This document shows positions 1-6,580 of a stretch of DNA of 37,025 nucleotides, piece after piece. The stretch spans positions 1 to 37,025 of the forward strand of contig CAXTEJ010000033.1 of assembly GCA_964243295.1 (NCBI GenBank). The letters run 5' to 3'. Numbering within the stretch: position 1 is the first letter of the stretch; every line of letters starts with the position of its first letter. Origin of the DNA: CAXTEJ01 sp964243295 (GTDB taxonomy: Bacteria > Actinomycetota > Actinomycetes > Actinomycetales > Angustibacteraceae). The notes under the pieces are model-generated. The model ran no database searches, had not been told where the DNA came from, and saw only the letters and a program-made list of their open reading frames with translations. The position numbers were made by a program, and so were the translations under genes.

Positions 1-2
1 AC

Positions 3-83
3 CACGACACCATCCACCACACCCGGTGGACCGTCACCATCACCGACGGCAGACCCAGATTCACACCACCCATGCGCACCTGA
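3..83 (+). CDS. C-terminal tail of an HNH endonuclease (DUF222-type), 5' truncated by the window edge
   Basis: Reading from base 3 gives 26 codons ending in TGA at 81-83. The peptide has the pattern H-D-T-I-H-H-T-R-W followed by DGRPRFTPP. This resembles the end of the HNH nuclease domain in the large actinobacterial DUF222/HNH family, where the last metal-binding histidines are followed by a short beta strand and a 'DGxPxFTPP' tail. Only the extreme C-terminus is present, so start, length and catalytic completeness cannot be judged. The family is often multicopy in actinomycete genomes. The call rests on motif resemblance in a short peptide, so it is moderate. Confidence 0.55.
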   Translation, partial: HDTIHHTRWTVTITDGRPRFTPPMRT

Positions 84-562
84 GCGGCTGGGCGATGACG
101 TTGCGCCTGACGCCAAGAGCCGGCCTCGCGCTGCTTCCGGCTGTGCCGAGGCCCACCCGCTCGAGCAGCGACGGGCGAGTCCACTTGGTCGTCATCCTCC
201 GCGAGGCGATGGTCGTAGGGAGGTCGTCACGGGCGAGGATCGGCTCACCGGGGTGATCGTGGATGGGCTGCGCTCATCGACGAGCTTCGCCGTCACCTGT
301 GGGCTCGTGACGTCGAGGCCATGGGCGGCCGGATCTGCGCCACCGCTCCGCTCGCGAACCCAGCCGGGGCCAGCACCGGCGCGCACCTTGACGCCTCTCT
401 CCGCCACTGCCCCGATGCCGCACCGCGTCCCCTCATGCGTGCTGCCGGTGTCATAACCGTCGACCCTGCCCCCAGCGTCAGCCGGTCCACCCGCTGCCGC
501 CGCTCGCTCAGGCGCCGGAGTGCCAGCGGGGCATCGGACCATCAACCGGAGCAAAGGCGGGG
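84..562. other. Gap of about 480 bases with no recognisable gene
   Basis: Open frames exist on both strands, for example 192-554 on the minus strand and 321-1007 on the plus strand. Their translations are arginine/proline/serine-rich without any family motif, and none has a convincing ribosome-binding site. The stretch is less regular in third-position G/C than the flanking genes, consistent with non-coding or decayed sequence. No repeat, tRNA or terminator was found. Confidence 0.5.
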
Positions 563-568
563 CACCAT
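563..568 (+). promoter_or_regulatory. Possible -10 box of a leaderless transcript (CACCAT)
   Basis: The hexamer CACCAT ends 6 bases before the ATG at 575. The tandem paralogue at 1484 has CAGGAT (1472-1477) with exactly the same 6-base spacing. Both fit the loose xAnnnT form of an actinobacterial -10 element. Without a clear -35 this is only suggestive. Confidence 0.3.
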
Positions 569-574
569 GGGGTC

Positions 575-1465
575 ATGGGCTATGAGGTGCTGGACGCCGG
601 CGGCGACGCCGCGCGCCCGCACCACCCTGACCGCGGCCCCGGCGACGGCGTCGAGGTGCTCGACCTCGACGGTGCGCCTACCGCGACCGGGGCCGACCCG
701 TCGCCGCGGCTCCCACGGCGCGGCCTGCTCGCGGCGGCAGCGGCCGCACTGCTGGGCGTGGGTGCGCTCGCAGCCCAGCAGGGCGGAGCCGACCAGACGG
801 CCGCCCCGGGCCCGACGCCCAGCCCGGCGCCGACGTCCGCCTCGACGCTCGTGCCCGGTCCCACGCCGGACGTCGACACCGGGCTGCCGCTGTCGACCAG
901 CCTCGACCTGCGCACCAGCATCAGCGTCGGCCATGCCCGCGTGCCCGGGCGCCCGGTGTCGCGGCAGATCGCCGCGCTGCAGGGTGCGCTCGCGACGCGA
1001 GTCGTGAACGCGAGCTACTTCTTCGTGCCCGACCGGTACACCGACGGTGCGTCGGGGCCGGCGGGGGTCCGCGTGGTCTTCAACCGGCGGCTGTCCGACG
1101 ACGCGTGGTTCAGCGCCCGGGACGCGCTCAACGAGGTCGACCCCACGACGTCCAGCCTCGAGACGGTGACCGGCACGACGGTCGACATCTCGGTGCCCGT
1201 CACCCCGGACGCGCGGTGCGTCGCGGTCGCCGGTTCCGCCGACGCGGCGGGCGTGCTCGACCTGACCGAGCCCGAGACCGAGCAGATCTCCGCCCTGCTG
1301 CCGATGTTCGGCCTTCGGGCCTCCGACGGGCGCGCGGTCGTCACGTACGTCGGGCCGTTCCGCACGCGCGCCGCGCTGACCAGCGTCGGGGCGGTGCTGG
1401 CGCGGGCCTGCGACGGCCCCGCCGGCGAGGTCACCTTCACCCGCGGCCCGGTCTACTCCAGCTGA
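575..1465 (+). CDS. Anchored extracytoplasmic protein of unknown function, tandem paralogue 1
   Basis: A 296-residue protein of no family I recognise. A hydrophilic N-terminus of about 48 residues begins MGYEVL. It is followed by PRRGLL and an Ala/Leu membrane segment (about residues 51-67), then a Pro/Thr/Ser-rich linker and a C-terminal domain of about 190 residues. The topology suggests a single-pass protein with the C-terminal domain outside the cell. The next gene (1484) encodes a paralogue. Shared blocks are MGYEVL, a VPGRP/MPGRT segment, a SLETV...VDISVPV strand, TYVGP, and an LARAC/LARGC segment near the end. Two cysteines in the C-terminal domain align between the copies and could form a disulfide. 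Start chosen at 575 because the paralogue begins identically. Function is unknown; a sensor or cell-envelope binding role is only a guess. Confidence 0.75.
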   Translation: MGYEVLDAGGDAARPHHPDRGPGDGVEVLDLDGAPTATGADPSPRLPRRGLLAAAAAALLGVGALAAQQGGADQTAAPGPTPSPAPTSASTLVPGPTPDVDTGLPLSTSLDLRTSISVGHARVPGRPVSRQIAALQGALATRVVNASYFFVPDRYTDGASGPAGVRVVFNRRLSDDAWFSARDALNEVDPTTSSLETVTGTTVDISVPVTPDARCVAVAGSADAAGVLDLTEPETEQISALLPMFGLRASDGRAVVTYVGPFRTRAALTSVGAVLARACDGPAGEVTFTRGPVYSS

Positions 1466-1483
1466 CTCGGGCAGGATGGCGGG

Positions 1484-2314
1484 ATGGGATACGAGGTGCT
1501 CGGCCACGGCAGCGACGCCGGGGCCCGGCACGACGTCAGCAGCCGGCCGTCCCCGCGGGTGGACGAGCTCGACGGACCCCGGCCGCCGGAGCCCGCGCCC
1601 GCTCGGGACCGACGTCGCCCACCGCGCGCGCTGGCTATCACGGTCGTCGCGCTCGCCGTCGTCGGCGGTCTGGCGGCGTCGCGGCACGACACCTCGCCCC
1701 GGCCGGACGCCGGCACCGCGGTGGCGCAGGACGGCCTGCCGGTGCTGTCGGCGCGGACCGACCTCACCAGCGCGGTCACCGTGGCCCACGTGTTCATGCC
1801 GGGGCGCACGGCGGACGAGCAGGTCAGCGCGCTCGAGGACGCCTTCGCGAGGAGCCCGGTCCACGCCGCCGGGGTCAGCTTCGTGCCCGAGTCCCACGAC
1901 TTCGAGGTCAACGGGGCCGTCGGTGTCACGGTCGTGTTCGACCGCTACCTCGACAGCGCGCTGCAGCGCGACGTCACCGACGTGATCGCGCAGGTCGGCC
2001 CGCAGGAGACGACGCTCGAGACGGTGCAGGGCACGGCGGTCGACATCTCGGTGCCGGTGCCCGCCGGGGCGCCCTGCCTGCCGGCGCCTGGCGACCGTGC
2101 GGTCGAGGTGACGCTGCCGGCGTCGGACGTCATGGCGCTGCAGGCCTTCCTGCCGGGCTTTCGGCTGCGCCGCACCAGCGGGCACGCGACGATCACGTAC
2201 GTCGGCCCCGAGAGCTCGGTGCGCCTGCGCGAGCTCGCGGGTGACGTGCTGGCGCGGGGCTGCAGCCGCCCGGTGGCCGAGGTCACCTACACGCGGCCGT
2301 CCGACCTCACGTGA
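1484..2314 (+). CDS. Anchored extracytoplasmic protein of unknown function, tandem paralogue 2
   Basis: A 276-residue paralogue of the gene immediately upstream, 18 bases after its stop. It begins MGYEVL and has a polar, Asp/Arg/Pro-rich N-terminal stretch of about 47 residues, then a membrane segment (ALAITVVALAVVGGLAA, about residues 48-64). After a short linker comes the same C-terminal domain: DLTSAVTVAHVFMPGR, SLETV-like TLETVQGTAVDISVPV, ITYVGP and VLARGC. Both domain cysteines of paralogue 1 are kept. Shared architecture including the odd N-terminus indicates a tandem duplication followed by strong divergence outside the core blocks. A CAGGAT hexamer (1472-1477) 6 bases before ATG may be its own -10 box. 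No enzyme motif is visible and I do not assign a function. Confidence 0.75.
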   Translation: MGYEVLGHGSDAGARHDVSSRPSPRVDELDGPRPPEPAPARDRRRPPRALAITVVALAVVGGLAASRHDTSPRPDAGTAVAQDGLPVLSARTDLTSAVTVAHVFMPGRTADEQVSALEDAFARSPVHAAGVSFVPESHDFEVNGAVGVTVVFDRYLDSALQRDVTDVIAQVGPQETTLETVQGTAVDISVPVPAGAPCLPAPGDRAVEVTLPASDVMALQAFLPGFRLRRTSGHATITYVGPESSVRLRELAGDVLARGCSRPVAEVTYTRPSDLT

Positions 2315-2371
2315 CCGGGCGCGCTGCCCGCCGTCGGTGGGCCGCACCCGCTCGCCGTCGGTGGCGTCCTC

Positions 2372-2377
2372 TAGCGT
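2372..2377 (+). promoter_or_regulatory. -10 box TAGCGT, leaderless promoter of the patatin-like gene
   Basis: TAGCGT lies 7 bases upstream of the GTG at 2385, with no ribosome-binding site between. The same geometry recurs at 9053, 18975, 31868 and 33803, supporting a leaderless start at 2385 rather than at a later codon. Confidence 0.5.
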
Positions 2378-2384
2378 CGCCTGC

Positions 2385-3393
2385 GTGACGACGGAGCCGG
2401 CCCCGCTGTCCGCCGACCTCGTGCTGGAGGGCGGTGGCGTCAAGGGCGTGTGCCCTCGTCGGCGCGGTCACCGGTCTCGCCCGCGCCGGCTACACCTTCC
2501 CCCGCGTCGCCGGCAGCAGCGCCGGGTCGGTCGTGGCCGCGCTGGTCGCGGGGCTGCAGCACGCGGGTGAGCCGCTGTCGCGGCTGGACGACCTGCTGGC
2601 CGAGCTCGACCTGACGCGCTTCCGCGACCCGGGGCGGCTCGGGCGGCTGCCGCTCGTGGGCCGGTTCCTCGCGATCCTCACCCAGGACGGCGCCTACCAG
2701 GGCCGCTACCTCGAGCAGTACCTCACCAGCACCCTCGCCGACCTCGGCGTCCGCAGCTTCGGCGACCTGCGCACCGGCGAGCCCACCGACCAGTACGCGT
2801 GGTCGTTGGTCGTCACCGCGAGCGACCTGTCGCGCCGGCGGCTGGTGCGCGTGCCGTGGGACCTGCCGGCGTACGGGCTCGACCCCGATGAGTTCCCGGT
2901 GGCCCGCGCCGTGCGGGCCTCGGCCGCCATCCCGCTGTTCTTCCGGCCGGTGGAGGTCGGCGGCGCCACGTGGGTCGACGGCGGTCTGCTCTCCAACTTC
3001 CCCGTCGAGCTGTTCGACCGGCCCGAGTCGGCGCCCCCACGGTGGCCCACCTTCGGCGTCCGGCTGACGGCACGGCCGGGCCGCGCGCCCGTGACCCACC
3101 CGGTGCGCGGGCCGTTCTCGGTCGCCCTCGCGGCGGTCGAGACGCTGTTCACCGGCCGCGACGCGGCGTACGTCGACGCACCCTGCACGGTGCGGCGCAC
3201 CGTCTTCGTGCCCACCGACGACGTCAGCAGCGTCGACTTCTCGCTGACTGCCACCCAGGTGCGGGGCCTGTACGACGCGGGGCTGGCGAGCGCCCGCGAG
3301 TTCCTCACGCGCTGGGACTTCGCCGCCTACGTCGCGGCCTGCCGCTCCGCCGCACCGGCGAGCACGAGCGCCGCGACCGACCCTCTACCGTGA
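2385..3393 (+). pseudogene. Patatin-like phospholipase, interrupted by a +1 frameshift near its N-terminus
   Basis: From GTG 2385 the frame reads ADLVLEGGGVKGV, the glycine-rich oxyanion-hole block of patatin-like lipases. It then runs into Arg-rich nonsense. From base 2452 the correct continuation (ALVGAVTGLARAGY) is one frame over, so one surplus base lies within 2448-2451 (GTGT). Everything downstream is intact: nucleophile elbow GSSAGS, a long alpha/beta domain, and the catalytic-Asp motif VDGGLLSNFP. Removing one base would give about 335 residues, a normal length for a bacterial patatin-like acyl hydrolase acting on membrane lipids. An internal GTG at 2434 could start the downstream frame, but that product would lack the oxyanion hole. 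This is either a recent inactivation or a sequence error; the clean downstream frame favours one of those over old decay. Confidence 0.8.
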
Positions 3394-3423
3394 CGTCGGG
3401 CGCGCGACGGCGAGCGCCGCGGA

Positions 3424-3429
3424 CGAGGA
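3424..3429 (+). promoter_or_regulatory. Strong ribosome-binding site GAGGAG for the CoA-transferase operon
   Basis: GAGGAG sits 6 bases before ATG 3436 and fixes that start. A TACCGT hexamer (3386-3391) inside the end of the upstream gene could be a -10 box but has no clear partner. Confidence 0.5.
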
Positions 3430-3435
3430 GCTGAG

Positions 3436-4203
3436 ATGGACAAGGTGGTCGGGTCGGCGCGAGAGGCGGTCGCGGACGTCGGGGACGGGTCGTCGCTCGC
3501 GGTCGGCGGGTTCGGGCTGTCCGGCATCCCTGCGGTGCTGGTGCGGGCGCTGCTCGACCAGGGCGCGCGCGACCTGTCCGTGGTCAGCAACAACTGCGGC
3601 GTCGACGGGGCCGGCCTCGGGCTGCTGCTCGACGCCGGCCGCATCAGCCGGGTCACCGCGTCGTACGTCGGCGAGAACCGTGAGTTCGCGCGCCAGTACC
3701 TCGCCGGCGAGCTCGAGGTCGAGCTGACCCCGCAGGGCACGCTGGCCGAGAAGCTGCGGGCGGGCGGGGCCGGGGTCCCGGCGTTCTTCACCCCGACCGG
3801 CGTCGGCACCCAGATCGCCCTGGGCGGGCTGCCCTGGCGCTACACCCCCGGCGGTGAGGTGGCGGTCGCGTCGCCGGTCAAGGAGGTGCGCGACTTCGGC
3901 GGTCGCCTGTGCGTGCTCGAGGAGTCCATCACCACCGACTTCGCGCTGGTGCGCGCGGCGGTCGGTGACCGCCACGGCAACCTGGTCTTCCGCCGCTCCG
4001 CCCGCAACTTCAACCCGATGGCCGCCATGGCGGGGCGCATCACCGTCGCCGAGGTCGAGCGGCTGGTCGAGCCCGGCGAGATCAACCCGGACGACGTCCA
4101 CCTGCCCGGCATCTACGTCCAGCGCGTCGTCGCGCTCACGCCCGAGCAGGCGGCCGACAAGCAGATCGAGAAGCGCACCGTCACGGCTCGGCAGGAGGCC
4201 TGA
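3436..4203 (+). CDS. scoA: 3-oxoacid CoA-transferase, subunit A
   Basis: A 255-residue alpha subunit of a class I CoA-transferase, the succinyl-CoA:3-ketoacid type (SCOT; ScoA/AtoD/PcaI relatives). The enzyme moves CoA from succinyl-CoA to acetoacetate or a related 3-oxoacid, used in ketone-body and aromatic/branched-chain catabolism. Visible family marks are VGGFGLSGIP near residue 20, SNNCGVDG (about 54-61), SYVGENREFARQYLAGELEVEL, and ETPxGVGT-like FFTPTGVGTQIA. The C-terminal GDRHGNLVFRRSARNFNP block is also characteristic. Length is typical for subunit A. The beta subunit follows after a single base, so the two are cotranslated to form an (alpha-beta)2 enzyme in the cytoplasm. The acid substrate cannot be fixed from sequence; a PcaI-type 3-oxoadipate role is the main alternative. 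Confidence 0.9.
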   Translation: MDKVVGSAREAVADVGDGSSLAVGGFGLSGIPAVLVRALLDQGARDLSVVSNNCGVDGAGLGLLLDAGRISRVTASYVGENREFARQYLAGELEVELTPQGTLAEKLRAGGAGVPAFFTPTGVGTQIALGGLPWRYTPGGEVAVASPVKEVRDFGGRLCVLEESITTDFALVRAAVGDRHGNLVFRRSARNFNPMAAMAGRITVAEVERLVEPGEINPDDVHLPGIYVQRVVALTPEQAADKQIEKRTVTARQEA

Positions 4204-4204
4204 G

Positions 4205-4837
4205 ATGGCACTGACCCGCCAGCAGATGGCCGCCCGTGCCGCCGCCGAGCTCGCCGACGGCTCCTACGTCAACCTCGGCATCGGCCTGCCGACGCTCATC
4301 CCCACGTTCCTGCCGCCCGGCGTCGACGTCGTCATGCAGTCCGAGAACGGCATCCTCGGCGTCGGCCCCTACCCCACCGACGACGAGGTCGACCCCGACC
4401 TGATCAACGCCGGCAAGGAGACCGTCACCACGCTGCCCGGCGCGAGCTTCTTCGACTCGGCCACGAGCTTCTCGATGATCCGCGGCGGGCACGTCGACGC
4501 AGCGGTTCTCGGCGCCATGCAGGTCTCCTGCACCGGCGACATCGCCAACTGGATGATCCCCGGCAAGATGGTCAAGGGCATGGGCGGCGCCATGGACCTC
4601 GTCCACGGCGCCCGCCGCGTCATCGTCCTGATGGAGCACACCGCCCGCGACGGCAGCCCGAAGCTGCTGCGCCGCTGCACCCTGCCGCTCACCGGCGCGG
4701 GGGTCGTCACGCGCGTGATCACCGACCTCGCCGTCCTGGACGTCGGCGGCGACCACTTCGACCTCGTCGAGCTCGCCGCGGGGATCACCCTCGAGCAGCT
4801 GCGCGAGGCGACCGACGCGCCGGTGCTCGAGGTCTGA
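4205..4837 (+). CDS. scoB: 3-oxoacid CoA-transferase, subunit B
   Basis: A 210-residue beta subunit, partner of the gene ending one base upstream (TGA-G-ATG). It carries the catalytic glutamate in the SENGILGVGP motif (about residues 45-54), which forms the glutamyl-CoA thioester in this family. It also has YVNLGIGLPTLIP near the N-terminus and GGHVDAAVLGAMQV plus a GAMDLVHGARRVIVLMEH block. Length matches ScoB/AtoA/PcaJ. The gene ends 26 bases before the convergently oriented DUF2231 gene, so this is a two-gene operon. I see no regulator next to it that would indicate the pathway. Confidence 0.9.
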   Translation: MALTRQQMAARAAAELADGSYVNLGIGLPTLIPTFLPPGVDVVMQSENGILGVGPYPTDDEVDPDLINAGKETVTTLPGASFFDSATSFSMIRGGHVDAAVLGAMQVSCTGDIANWMIPGKMVKGMGGAMDLVHGARRVIVLMEHTARDGSPKLLRRCTLPLTGAGVVTRVITDLAVLDVGGDHFDLVELAAGITLEQLREATDAPVLEV

Positions 4838-4863
4838 GCAGCGTCGACTGCCAGCCGTCCCGC

Positions 4864-5391
4864 CTACCGCGGGGGCAGGTCGGCGACGTAGCCCCAGCTC
4901 GCCTCGGCGCCCAGGTGCCCGATGTGGACGACCTGCACCGTCGCGCCGACGGCCGCGACCGTCGCCAGGACGGCCAGCGCGATCGACAGCGGTGAGCGGG
5001 CGGCGAGCTCGCGCACCGGCCGCTCGCGTGAGGGCGAGGCCCCGCCGACCCCACCGCGGGAGCCGGCGCCCCGGCGTCCGGACCACCAGACGGCCACCGA
5101 CAGCAGGGCCACGCCGATCGCCCACGGCAGCAGCCCGTCGCCGGCGGCGGCGTGCGCCTGGATCTGGGGGTTGAGCGGCAGCTTGGCCTCGAGCTGCTCG
5201 CCGGACTGCTGGGCGACGAACGTGGCGACCAGCGAGCCGAGCGCCGCCAGCGGCAGCAGCACACCCGCGCGCGCTCGCAGCCGGGCTGAGAACGCCGACA
5301 GGACCAGCAGCACCGAGGTCAGCGGCAGGCCCACGACGACCGCGTGGATGACCAGCACGTGCGTCGGCAGCCCGAGCACCGACCCGGGCAT
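4864..5391 (-). CDS. DUF2231-type integral membrane protein, partner of the Rieske lipoprotein
   Basis: A 175-residue membrane protein with four hydrophobic segments. Conserved-looking features are an N-terminal LVIHAVVVGLPLT segment, IQAHAAAGDGLLPW in the middle, and a C-terminal VHIGHLGAEASW. The paired histidines and HxGxxxxW ending match the DUF2231 group as I know it, where histidines on opposing helices could bind a haem or metal (inference). A long polar loop rich in Gly/Ser/Arg lies between segments 3 and 4. The ATG at 5391 overlaps the TGA of the Rieske gene by one base (TGATG), so the two are translationally coupled and probably work together at the membrane. The gene faces scoB convergently. 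Confidence 0.7.
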   Translation of the reverse strand: MPGSVLGLPTHVLVIHAVVVGLPLTSVLLVLSAFSARLRARAGVLLPLAALGSLVATFVAQQSGEQLEAKLPLNPQIQAHAAAGDGLLPWAIGVALLSVAVWWSGRRGAGSRGGVGGASPSRERPVRELAARSPLSIALAVLATVAAVGATVQVVHIGHLGAEASWGYVADLPPR

Positions 5392-5918
5392 CAGGCGCTG
5401 ACCACGTCGGTGCCGTTGACCGCGACCGCCACCTTCGGCAGCGGCGCGTTCGCGGGACCGGTGATGACCGCGCCGGTCAGCGCGTTGAAGCGCGAGCCGT
5501 GGCAGGGGCAGTCGAGCTCGGCACCCGCGGGCTTGACCGGGCAGCCGGCGTGGGTGCAGGCGGCGTCGAAGGCGACCACCGAGCCCTTGGTGGGCTGCGC
5601 GACGATGATGTCCCTGCCGGCGAGCTTGGCCGAGACCGCACCGCCGACGGGCACCTCGCTCAGCGCCACGATGGTGGGGCCCTTCGCTGTCGGCGTGGCC
5701 ATCGCGCTGGCCGAGGTGGACGGGCCGGCCGAGGTGGACGGGCTGGCCGAGGTGGACGGGCTGGCCGAGGTGGACGGGCTGGCCGACGGGCTCGCGCCGG
5801 CGTCCGCGCCGTCGCTGCTGCCGCAGGCCGCCAGGACGGCACCGCCGACCGCAGCCGCCGCGGTGGAGGTGAGCAGGGCGCGCCGGGCGATGGGGGTGCT
5901 GGAGGTGGTGCCGGTCAT
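5391..5918 (-). CDS. Rieske [2Fe-2S] lipoprotein
   Basis: A 175-residue exported Rieske protein. The N-terminus has twin arginines (ARRALL, R12-R13), a hydrophobic stretch and an LAAC lipobox (C32), which suggests Tat-dependent lipoprotein export. A Pro/Ser/Thr/Ala linker (about residues 43-75) is followed by the Rieske domain. There CTHAGC (C121, H123, C126) and CPCHGS (C137, C139, H140) supply the two Cys and two His iron ligands plus the disulfide pair. The fold carries an electron at the outer membrane face. The linker is encoded by an 18-base tandem repeat, so its length may vary between strains. It is the first gene of a two-gene unit with the DUF2231 protein and lies divergent from an ECF sigma gene. 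The two promoters look alike, so sigma control is likely. The redox partner is unknown. Confidence 0.9.
   Translation of the reverse strand: MTGTTSSTPIARRALLTSTAAAAVGGAVLAACGSSDGADAGASPSASPSTSASPSTSASPSTSAGPSTSASAMATPTAKGPTIVALSEVPVGGAVSAKLAGRDIIVAQPTKGSVVAFDAACTHAGCPVKPAGAELDCPCHGSRFNALTGAVITGPANAPLPKVAVAVNGTDVVSA
5707..5790 (-). repeat. 18-base tandem repeat encoding the Rieske linker
   Basis: Four copies of ctggccgaggtggacggg (plus-strand spelling; copy 2 has one change) run 5707-5778, followed by a shortened fifth copy. They encode the repeated Pro-Ser-Thr-Ser-Ala-Ser linker on the minus strand. Because the unit is a multiple of three, copy-number changes would alter tether length without breaking the frame. 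Confidence 0.85.
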
Positions 5919-5955
5919 GGAGGCTCCTTCGGCCGTCGAGGTCGGTCACACTCTC

Positions 5956-5982
5956 CACGTCCGGGGCGCCGGAATGGTTCAC
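5956..5982 (-). promoter_or_regulatory. Putative ECF-sigma promoter of the Rieske/DUF2231 operon
   Basis: On the minus strand GTGAACC (5982-5976) is followed by 16 bases and then CGTG (5959-5956). This is the AAC / CGT two-box form typical of ECF sigma promoters. The divergent sigma gene has the identical arrangement at 6010-6036. The matching heptamer, spacing and tetramer make chance unlikely and imply both are read by the same sigma factor. Confidence 0.65.
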
Positions 5983-6009
5983 GAGGCGTCCCGGTATCGC
6001 GCCAGCACG

Positions 6010-6036
6010 GTGAACCGTTGGGGCTCGGAGCACGTG
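6010..6036 (+). promoter_or_regulatory. Putative autoregulatory ECF-sigma promoter
   Basis: GTGAACC (6010-6016), 16 bases, then CGTG (6033-6036), 25 bases before the sigma gene start. It duplicates the boxes and spacing of the divergent promoter at 5956-5982. ECF sigma genes commonly transcribe themselves, so this is probably the autoregulated promoter. A GAGAGGAGG ribosome-binding site follows at about 6048-6056. Confidence 0.65.
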
Positions 6037-6061
6037 ATGGGGGTGAGGAGAGGAGGCGCCC

Positions 6062-6580
6062 GTGGCGGCACCGGTCGCGGCAGCCGACGAGCGGCTCGTG
6101 CGCGCCCTGCACGACGAGCACGCGGCGCCGCTGTGGGGCTACGTCGTGTCGCTGACGGGCGATCCCGCTGCGGCGCACGACATCGTGCAGGAGACGCTGC
6201 TGCGCGCCTGGCGCACCCCGCCCTCCCTCGACCCCACCGCCGGATCGGTCCGCTCGTGGCTGTTCACGGTCGCCCGCCGCCTCGTCATCGACGACTACCG
6301 CCGCAGCAGGGCGCGCCCCGAGACGCTCACGGACGACGTCCCCGACCGGCCCGGTGCCGACCACGGCGAGCGCGTGGTGGACGAGCGGGTCGTGGCCGCC
6401 GCACTGCGCCAGCTCTCGCCCGAGCACCGCGCGGTGCTCGTGCAGTGCTACTACCGCGGGTGCTCGGTCGCCCAGGCCGCTCAGGTGCTCGGTATCCCGC
6501 CGGGCACGGTGAAGTCACGGACGCACTACGCGCTGCAGCGGTTGCGCCTCGCGCTCGCGGAGATGGGGGTGGAGCAGTGA
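6062..6580 (+). CDS. ECF-family RNA polymerase sigma factor (SigK/SigL-like)
   Basis: A 172-residue sigma factor containing only regions 2 and 4. Region 2 is seen as PLWGYVVSLTGDPAAAHDIVQETLLRAW (written here in part) followed by SVRSWLFTVARRLVIDDYRR. Region 4 is LRQLSPEHRAVLV...VAQAAQVLGIPPGTVKSR, with the helix-turn-helix at about residues 138-158. The GTG at 6062 is preceded by AGGAGG at good spacing. The stop overlaps the anti-sigma start (GTGA), the usual coupled arrangement. It should direct RNA polymerase to promoters of the GTGAACC-N16-CGTG type found upstream of itself and of the Rieske operon. A SigK-type assignment rests on the RskA-like partner and is not certain. Confidence 0.92.
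   Translation: MAAPVAAADERLVRALHDEHAAPLWGYVVSLTGDPAAAHDIVQETLLRAWRTPPSLDPTAGSVRSWLFTVARRLVIDDYRRSRARPETLTDDVPDRPGADHGERVVDERVVAAALRQLSPEHRAVLVQCYYRGCSVAQAAQVLGIPPGTVKSRTHYALQRLRLALAEMGVEQ

Noticed and set aside
192..554. Minus-strand open frame of 120 codons in the first gap
   Set aside because: No ribosome-binding site, no family resemblance, irregular codon use.
542..2443. Minus-strand open frame of 633 codons opposite the tandem paralogues
   Set aside because: It is the antisense shadow of G/C-biased codons: Arg/Gly/His/Asp-rich, with no family motif. The plus-strand frames have paralogue support and a membrane segment.
2445..2455. Programmed ribosomal frameshift in the patatin-like gene
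   Set aside because: No slippery heptamer, no downstream pseudoknot and no biological precedent in this family; mutation or sequence error is simpler.
2434..3393. Treating the patatin-like gene as intact from an internal GTG at 2434
   Set aside because: The oxyanion-hole motif lies upstream in another frame, so this start would give a protein without an essential catalytic element.
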